Positions 56,737 through 64,000 of a stretch of DNA of 64,000 bases are shown here, in pieces. The first letter of the stretch is position 1, and the number at the start of each line of letters is the position of its first letter. The DNA is from Arachis hypogaea (taxonomy: Eukaryota; Streptophyta; Magnoliopsida; Fabales; Fabaceae), in NCBI RefSeq assembly GCF_003086295.3, contig NC_092050.1, forward strand, positions 152,402,699-152,466,698, in the 5' to 3' direction. The position numbers and the translations under genes were made by a program. The notes under the pieces are model-generated. The model worked only from the letters and a program-made list of their open reading frames with translations. It had not been told where the DNA came from and searched no databases.

Positions 56737-59700
56737 TGGTTAATTAATAAATAATTAACTCATAAATTAATATTTATTCTAAAAAATTAGAAAATTAAAT
56801 TTTATAGTTTAATATGATAGAGCTAATTAAAACGAGAATTTTGACACTAATTTTAAAGATTCCAGCCCAAGATTGGACCGAACCGGACAAACTGAGCCCG
56901 TATTGGGCCCAAGGCCCAACCCAACTCAGCCAAACACACTTAAGGCAGCCCTCTTTCCTCCGTCCTTCAGCAAAACACGCTGAAGCATGTTCATGGAGGG
57001 GAGAACTTGAGAAAATAACCTAACCCTTGGTGTAACTTCAATCCAACATAACTTTTTGCTTCGAGCTCCGATCGCTGCACCGTTTGCGGCCACGTGACCG
57101 CAGTGTCGAGCTTTATAAAGCTCACAACATTATTCAAGAGGTAAGCCACAAATTCTTTCCAATTTATCAGCCCTTAATTTTCGAAATTATTGGGTAAAGG
57201 TGTTGAGATTTTTAGTTCTTTGATGTTATAGGATCCAATTAGTTTTAGAGAAATGCTTAGTATTGCCTCTTTGGTCCATGGGTACGGTAAAAATTCTCAA
57301 CACTTGTGGAATTCTTGATCTATTGTGTATGGATATTAAGTTGTTATATTTGAATGTGATATTGTGGATTAGGTAGTGTATATATATATATGTGTGTGTA
57401 TTGGAGGTTGATTGAGACTTTGGAAGTGGAAATGGTATGCTGAAAAATCTGTTGGTGAGGTGTTGAGGCTTTAAAAGCTTGAGGAGAAGTGAATTGGAAG
57501 TGTTCCGGGTTATGTCGGGGAATCGGCCAAGGTATGGTTTCGGTTTCTTGTATCTAGAATATAATGTATTGTGAAAACGTAGACTAGTGACCCTAAGATA
57601 GGAATTGAATTGTTGATGTAGTTGATTGGATGATATGGACTGTGTTGATTATGTGGTTAATGGTTTTGAATGGTTGTGGTTGATGCTATACTTGTTGGTA
57701 AAGCATGTAAAATTGTAGGTGACATAGTTTTGGTATGCACAATTGTTGATGAGGTTGGGATTTTGTTAAAGTTGATATGAAAATTATCACAAGTAATTGA
57801 TAACGTATATTGTGAATTGTTGAACTTGGATTATTGAGTTAAGATTGATAAAAATAGAGAATTGATATGATGTGGATTAAATGAGGAAGTTGGAATATGG
57901 TTGATGCTGAATTGGTGAGGTTTTGATTGGTTTTAAAGGGGTTTGGAATGAGTATGTTTCGAATTTGGAGGGTTGCAAAGTTTTATGAAAACCATGATTC
58001 TGAACAACTTTGGCGGAGCATAACTTCATCTTTGGACCTCTGATTTGTATCGAATTTGTCTAGAAAGAAAACTTGGTCCGAGATGTTTACACCGTTTGAA
58101 GAACGAAGGAAAAATGTTTTAAAACAAGAAAGTTATGTGCGATCAAAGTTCGGTGTGCAAAATTGAGATTTTAGGACTTAGCAGCTTTTTGGGATTCTGC
58201 TAAGCCCGCGTATGCAAGATACACGCGCTACGTAACCAATTGTTGCTGCCTCAAGAACTCGCGAACGCGTGTTGTGAGTCACGTACACGAATAGGTCATT
58301 TTCTTGGCTACGTACGCGACTACATAGTGTGCAACGCGAGCAGTAATCACGGGTTGAGGAGCTCGCGTACGCGAGAGGTCAAGTTTTTAAAGGTCACGTA
58401 CATGAAAGGGAACATGCGATGCGAGCATGCATTACTGGCGGCATTTCTCACATACGCGAGCAGGGGTTGCGTACGCGATCCCCTGTTTTTCTAAACTTAA
58501 ACTTTTGATTCCTAAGACATTCCTCCAGCTTTCAAAACCCTATTTTCTCTTGTTTAAAGCTTGGTAGGTGGTATTTGGGTAGTGAGGTATAGTAAGGACT
58601 GTGAGGAAGGTAACTTATTGATGAAGAAAGAAATGAGTCGATGATAAATCATGTTTGATAACAATTATATGAGATTAATGATGGTGATGGTGGAAGTACT
58701 GTTATGTTATGAGCTGAATGACTGTATATGATAATGAGTTATGGCTGATTGTGAATTATATTATGAGTCGGATGGCTGTATTGATATTGAGTTATGGCTG
58801 ATGAGTATGAAATTATGATTATTGATTTGATAATGTGATTGTTGCACTTCCAAATATCTGAGATACGAGTTTTCCTAGGTGAAAGTAGTGGCTAGCTACC
58901 ATGTGCTCTAGGTTGAGACTCGATACTCTGTTGACCCTATGTCGTAAGTGTGGCTGGACAATGTGAAAGTTTCGGATGAGCTCGCCCCCGTGGATAAACA
59001 CCAGTATGGGTGTTATATGTTTATGTTTGAGAATTACTCGAGTTGGGGATGCACGACAGAGGGACTGTCCAATGGTTAGCTACCAGGACTTGTCAGGTTG
59101 GCTTTATAACCGACAGATGAGACTCATCAGCCAATAGGACAGGCATGCATCATATGCATTTACGTGTTTGTTTGGCGTGTTTTATTTGGAATGCCTAACT
59201 GCTTGCATAAACTATTTACTACCTGATTATCTGTTGTATTTGAATCCTAAACGTGATTTCCTTGCATGTATTACTTGTGTTTGCAACACTTGATTCTAGT
59301 GGCGGTTGGGAGGTTCATAGGAGTTGGATTGGGGAGTTTTAGATAACTATGAAGATCTTTAGCGAGTTGCCTATTTCGCTTTATGTTTTAGTTATGTTTA
59401 TAAGATTTAATTATACGTCGTAAGTTCTAGGATTGCCTTCGACTTTCTTGGGATATTATATGTTAGATATGTGAGCACTGTTACCATGCTGAGAATCTCT
59501 GGTTCTGACCCCATACATATTTTATGGTTTTCAGATGCAGGACGTGAGGCACCTCGTTGAGGCATGCTGGAGGCTTCTAATTAGCGAAGATCCCTGTGCT
59601 TTTGGGGCTTTACTTTGACTATGTATATAATTAGATACTTATTATCTCCACTGCTTATATATATGTTGTATTAGCTTCCTCTTAGAGGTTATTTTGGAGA

Positions 59701-59968
59701 AACAGGTTCTATAACTTTGTATTTTGGGTTTGTTTTGGGTTCTCTTATATATATGTATATACATACTTATGTGCTCTGGCCGGTTAGTCTTCGCGAGCCG
59801 AGTCTCGAGCTTTGATATTTGTATTTTGGAACTCTTTAGTACATATCCATGTTAGCTTTCTCTTATCTCATTTCTTTTACCGCTTACGTTGCCGCGAGTG
59901 ATGCGCTTTTCTGTTTTAACGCTTTTGTTTTTAACTTTTCTTCAAATGCTCCTAGTTATAACTCCTAG
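56737..59968 (+). mobile_element. Long non-coding LTR-like block (about 3.2 kb), probably Ty3/gypsy-type
   Basis: No protein frame is seen, yet the sequence is less AT-rich and different in texture from the spacers, and is bounded by LINE on the left and copia gag on the right. It has GC-rich island words at 58200-58475 (GCGTACGCG, TACGCGAGCAG, CTCGCGTACGCGAG) and a transcript-like 3' part with GAGGCACCTCGTTGAGGCAT at about 59547. Its layout resembles long gypsy LTRs. I could not identify paired LTRs or a target duplication, so exact ends are uncertain. Confidence 0.45.
58200..58475 (+). repeat. Cluster of GCGTACGC-type palindromic words
   Basis: Within 275 bp there are repeated variants of CGCGTACGCGA, GCGAACGCGTG, TACGTACGCGAC and CATACGCGAGCAG, giving many CpG sites in an AT-rich region. 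Related words occur in both smaller LTR-type insertions (49960 and 55100). Confidence 0.65.
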
Positions 59969-59974
59969 TTATAA
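59949..59974 (+). repeat. 13-bp tandem duplication at an element junction
   Basis: CTCCTAGTTATAA is repeated directly (59949-59961 and 59962-59974) exactly where the LTR-like block meets the copia gag frame. Confidence 0.8.
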
Positions 59975-60805
59975 AGCCAAAGCCATGATTTTTCTTCGTC
60001 GTCATCTTGACGAAGGATTGAAAAATGAATATCTCACATTAAAAGATCCTGCAGATCTTTGGAAAGACCTTGAAGAAAGGTACAATCATAAAAAAACGGT
60101 GATACTTCCTCAAGCCCGATATGAATAGACGCACTTGTGTCTACAGGATTTTAAGTCTATAAATGAATATAATTCTGCAATGTTTCGAATCACCTCATGA
60201 ATGAAATTATGTGGAGAAAAGATATCTGATAATGATATGTTAGAAAAAACTTTCTCGACCTTCCATGCTTCGAATGTGCTCCTGCAGCAGTAGTATTGAG
60301 AAAAAGGGTTTAAAAAATATTCTGAGTTAATTTCTTGCCTTCTTGTTGCTTAACGCAATAATGAGTTGCTCTTAAAGAATCACGAAGCGCGCCCAGCTGG
60401 CGCTGCCCCATGCCCCCATTTCCTGAAGTAAATACGGCAAATTACCCCAGAAGAGGTAGATGGCAAGGTTTTAATAATAAGAAAAATTATGGAAGGAACA
60501 GGAATTATGTTCAAAAGAGAGGATCTCACCAGAAGTGGGATAAAGAAAGAAATATTGGGCAAAATAAATCAACAGAGGATAAGTGTTTCCGTTGTGGTGG
60601 AAAGGGCCATTGGTCACGTACCTGTCGTACCCCAAGGCACCTAGTCGATCTTTATCAAACATCTTTGAAAAAGGACAACAAGGAAAAAGAGTCGAATTTT
60701 GTTTCAAATGATGCTGAAAATTTCACCACTCATTATGATGTATCTGATTTCTTTGAGGATCCTGAAGGAAATATTGGTCATTTGATCAATGATGGAATAG
60801 TTTAA
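59975..60805 (+). pseudogene. Copia gag, truncated start and internal stops
   Basis: The sequence reads MIFLRRHLDEGLKNEYLTLK, DPADLWKDLEERYNHKKT, then after a TAG at 60126 DFKSINEYNSAMFRI, more stops, and finally an intact 131-codon stretch from 60410. It contains the zinc knuckle CFRCGGKGHWSRTC (CX2CX4HX4C) and the acidic end SDFFEDPEGNIGHLINDGIV. Gag forms the particle that packages element RNA. The N-terminal quarter is missing. Confidence 0.8.
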
Positions 60806-61068
60806 TGTGTGAGATTGTTAACTATTCATGTAAATAAATAATATAAAGAACTTATTGTTAAGTTTTATTTTCTATGTATTTAAGTTTCAAATACGATGTA
60901 TATAAATAATGAAATATTAATGTTTATGAATTTTGAAATCATTAAATGTGTCATGTTTTAAAATAAAATTTTAGTATATGACATTATTTTTATGTACAGT
61001 ATTTCTTAGAAAAATAATTCCGATCAAGTATTCAATTTAATTGTGCATACTACTCATTTTATTATTAT

Positions 61069-62192
61069 TTGTCTTTGAAGAAAATGGCAATGATATATAA
61101 TGAAGATGTATGCCTTGCGGATAGTGCAAGTTCGCACACTATTCTCAAAAGTGATATATATTTTACCCATCTAGTGCCAAAAGAAGAATATGTTAATACT
61201 ATTATTGGCTCAGGCAATGTGATTGAAGGCTCCGGAAGAGCTATAATTTTGTTTCCCGGAGGAACAAAATTCATAATGAATAATGCACTATTATCTACCA
61301 AGTTTCTAAGAAACTTGTTGAGCTTTAAAGTATTTCGCCGAAATGGATATCATATTGAGACTATGAATGAGGGAAGTCATGAGTACTTATGTATCACAAC
61401 TCATGATTCAAATAAAAAGGTTATATTAGTAAAGTTGCCCTCACTTTCATCTGGGTTATGTTATACCAAGATTAGTGCAATTGAATCACATGCCACTGTA
61501 AACCAAAAGTTTACTAGTCCAAATAAATTCATAACTTAGCACGACCGATTGGGTCATCCGGGAACAACCATGATGCGGAAAATTATTGAAAACTCCCATG
61601 GACATTCACTAAAAAACCAGAAGATTCTTAAATCTAGTAATTTTGTTGTGCTGCGTGTTCTCAAGGGAAGTTAATTTTAAGGCCATCACCAGTAAAGATT
61701 GGATTTGAGTCCCCTGAATTCCTAGAAAGGATTCAAGATGATATATGTGGACCTATTCATCCACCATGTGGATCTTTTAGATGTTTTATGGTCCTGATAG
61801 ACACATCTTCTAGATGGTCATATGTGTGCTTATTGTCTTCTCGTAACCTGGCGTTTGCAAGACTACTGGCTCAAATTATTCGATTAAAAGCACAATTTCT
61901 AGAAAATCCAATTAAAGCAATTTGTCTTGATAATTCTGGTGAATTTACTTCCCATTTAAGAATATTTGGGTGTGCGATATATGTTCCCATTGCACCACCT
62001 AATCGCACCAAAATGGGACCCCAAAGAAAATTGGGGATATATGTTGGATATGATTCTCCCTCTATAGTGAGGTATCTTGAGATACAAACTGGAGATGTAT
62101 TTAAATTCTGGTTTGCAGATTTTCATTTTGATGAATCAAAATTTTCAACATTAGGGGGAGAGAATAAGCTTCCTGAAAAAGAACTTAATTAG
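61069..62192 (+). pseudogene. Copia protease and integrase, with integrase-core deletion
   Basis: The stretch from 61069 has the protease-type box CLADSASSHTIL, then KFLRNLLSFKVFRRNGYHIE and the GAG-pre-integrase part. After a stop near 61537, HDRLGHPG and further integrase pieces follow; from 61788 MVLIDTSSRWSYVCLLSSRN includes the first catalytic Asp region, and AICLDNSGEFTS the second. The frame then jumps directly to HLRIFGCAIYVPIAPPNR, the end of the core. The intervening segment (I estimate 70-80 residues), including the third catalytic Glu, is missing without a frame change. The third-Glu statement follows from the family's DDE layout. Confidence 0.75.
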
Positions 62193-62653
62193 AAGCATTA
62201 TCCTTGATGCATTTAGATTCTCGATCAGGGCAATGTGAACTAGAAGTTCAAAAGATTATACATTTGTAAAGAATAGCAAATGAATTGCCTGATGCATTTT
62301 CTGATACAAAGAGAATAACCAAATCTTATATACCAGTGGAAAATGCCCCAATTCGAATTGAGGTCCCGGTCGGACAAATAGCCACTGAAGCAAATTCACG
62401 CCAGAAGCGTGGCAAGCCTGTCGGTTCCAAAGACAAAAATCCTCGAAAGAGAAAAGAGGTAAATACTATTCCTGTTGAAAAAGACATAGTAGAGACAGCG
62501 GCAGTTTTCCAAAATTCTGATATAGTTTTAATACCAGAAGACGTTCAGGTACCTGAAAATTGTGAAAATAACGAGATCTCGATAAATTATGTCTTTACAG
62601 GAGAGAAATAGGACCGAAATAAGACAATTGTCAATGAATTATTTGCATATAAT

Positions 62654-64000
62654 GTGGCATTAAATATCATGCATGAAAGTAAGGATCTTGAGCTAAGATC
62701 AGTCCAAGAATGTCGACAAAGGAATGATTGGCCAAAATGGAAAGAAGCCATGAAGGTTGAATTAGACTCACTTGCAAAACGTGAAGTCTTTGGACCTGTA
62801 GTCCGTACATCAAAAGATGTAAAACCTGTTGGATACAGGTAGGTATTTGTGAGAAAATGAAATGAGAAAAATGAAGTTGTGCGCTACAAAGCCCGACTTG
62901 TGGCACAAGATTTTTCACAAAGGCCCGGTATAGATTATGAAGAAACGTATTCCCCTATAGTGGATGCGATAACATTGCGTTATTTTGTCAGTTTATCTGC
63001 ATATCATAAACTGCATATGCATTTAATGGATGTGGTAACAGCCTATTTATACGGCTCATTAGATCGGGATATCTATATGAAAGTCCCTGAAGGACTAAAG
63101 ATATCTAAACCATCCAATGAATATTCGCAAGGGTTATACTCAGTCAAATTGCAAAGATCTTTATATGGTTTGAAGCAATTTGGACGAATGTGGTATAATC
63201 GTCTTACTGAGTATCTGGCCAAAAATGGATTCAAGAATGATGATATATGTCCATGTGTTTTCATAAATAAATCTGCATCTAGATTCATTATAATTATTGT
63301 GTACACTGATGATTTAAATATCATTGGAACTCTTGAAGAGATTCCAACAATTATAAAAAACTCTAAAAGAAGAGTTTGAGATGAAAGACCTTAGAAGCAC
63401 TAAATTTTGTCTCGGCCTGCAGATCGAACAATATACACAGAGAAGATAATGAAAATATTTTATATGGATAAATCACATCCCTTGAGTACCCCACTGATCG
63501 TAAGATCTTTGGATGTGAAAAAAGATCAATTCTGTCCTAAAGAAGAAAATGAAGATATCCTTAGTCCTGAAGTACTATATCTTAGTGCCATTGGAGCGCT
63601 AATGTATCTTGCTAATAATACAAGACCCGATATATCATTTGTTATGAATTTACTAGCAAGATATAGTTCTTCTCCAACCAGAAGACATTGGAGTGGAATC
63701 AAGCAAATCTTTCGATATCTTCAGGGAACGGTTGATATGGGATTGTTTTATCCTTATGAATCCAAGTTACAACTAGTTGGCTATACAGATGCTGGATACT
63801 TGTCTGATCCACATAAAGAGAGATCTCAAACAGGATATCTGTTCACATATAGTGGTACAACTATATCATGGATGTCCACGAAATAGACGATAGTAGCAAC
63901 CTCCTCTAATCATGCTGAAATACTAGCGATACATGAAGCAAGTCGCAAGTGTTTTTGGCTCAGGAGCTTGATCCAATATATCCTGTCATCATGTGGACTA
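62654..64000 (+). pseudogene. Copia reverse transcriptase and RNase H (partial at right edge)
   Basis: Reverse transcriptase motifs: WPKWKEAMKVELDSLAKREV, then after a stop at about 62840 VVRYKARLVAQDFSQRPGID, MDVVTAYLYGSLDRDIYMKV, RSLYGLKQFGRMWYNRL and the catalytic box VYTDDLNIIG, where copia elements normally have YVDD. A frame change follows near 63350. RNase H includes RPDISFVMNLLARYSS and GYTDAGYLSDPHKERSQTGY with a catalytic-type Asp; a stop at 63884 is followed by more in-frame homology (AEILAIHEASRKCFWL) up to the edge. Confidence 0.8.

Larger units (their letters stand above)
59969..64000 (+). mobile_element. Ty1/copia retrotransposon, 5'-truncated and decayed (partial, runs off right edge)
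   Basis: The order is gag (59975-60805), protease (about 61110), GAG-pre-integrase and integrase (61540-62200), reverse transcriptase (62650-63390) and RNase H (63560 to the edge), which is the copia order. No 5' LTR, primer-binding site or gag start precedes it: homology begins inside gag at AKAMIFLRRHLDEGLKNEYL. Several stops, a missing piece of integrase and frame changes make it inactive. The 3' end lies outside the window. Confidence 0.85.

Noticed and set aside
58240..58494. Open frame of 84 codons
   Set aside because: Generated by the GCGTACGC word cluster; no known domain.

Overview
The window is plant nuclear DNA, almost certainly from a legume and probably from Arachis (peanut or a wild relative). 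The plant assignment rests on spliced genes with GT-AG introns, plastid- and mitochondrion-targeted proteins, and an AT-rich intergenic background. Arachis is inferred because the LINE, MULE/plant-mobile-domain, SINE and long non-coding LTR-type repeats here look like families I know as abundant in peanut; this was not searched.

Left part (1-38 kb) is a gene island. It starts with the 5' end of a LINE (minus, 1-303) and a frameshifted MYB relic (437-828). Six intact split genes follow: a plastid phosphoenolpyruvate/phosphate translocator (minus, 1608-4857); organellar NADP-isocitrate dehydrogenase (minus, 8771-13121); organellar polynucleotide phosphorylase (plus, 14954-22306), divergent from the dehydrogenase; an unrecognised plastid membrane protein (minus, 23329-26030); sirohydrochlorin ferrochelatase (minus, 28316-30646); and a GT14 glycosyltransferase (plus, 33553-38028). 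I joined their exons by hand and every reading frame closes. From memory, the dehydrogenase/PNPase neighbours match adjacent Arabidopsis genes on chromosome 5, the GT14 gene lies close by there, and PPT2 sits in the duplicated block on chromosome 3, so this looks like an old conserved block. Introns and spacers carry small transposons: a Mutator-type MITE, a 0.83-kb hAT element, several inverted-repeat elements and two tRNA-derived SINE families, many with target-site duplications.

Middle part (38-45.5 kb) is gene-poor. Its notable feature is a bounded 2.8-kb Mutator-like element (41365-44184) with about 110-bp terminal inverted repeats, a 10-bp target duplication, a transposase gene cut down to its N-terminal portion, and a convergent, decayed plant-mobile-domain gene.

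Right part (45.5-64 kb) is a nest of retroelements: a full-length but dead LINE (minus) split by a 1.48-kb LTR-type insertion; a plus-strand LINE fragment split by a 1.41-kb insertion; a second minus-strand LINE fragment; a 3.2-kb non-coding LTR-like block rich in GCGTACGC-type words; and a 5'-truncated Ty1/copia element running off the right edge, with an integrase-core deletion and several stops.

The host genes do not form an operon-like unit; each is an independent nuclear gene, four of them for organelle metabolism or RNA turnover. I found no clearly new system. The best candidates for a second look are the MULE with its captured mobile-domain gene and palindromic ends, the unrecognised plastid protein, and an 81-codon relic frame behind the ferrochelatase gene.
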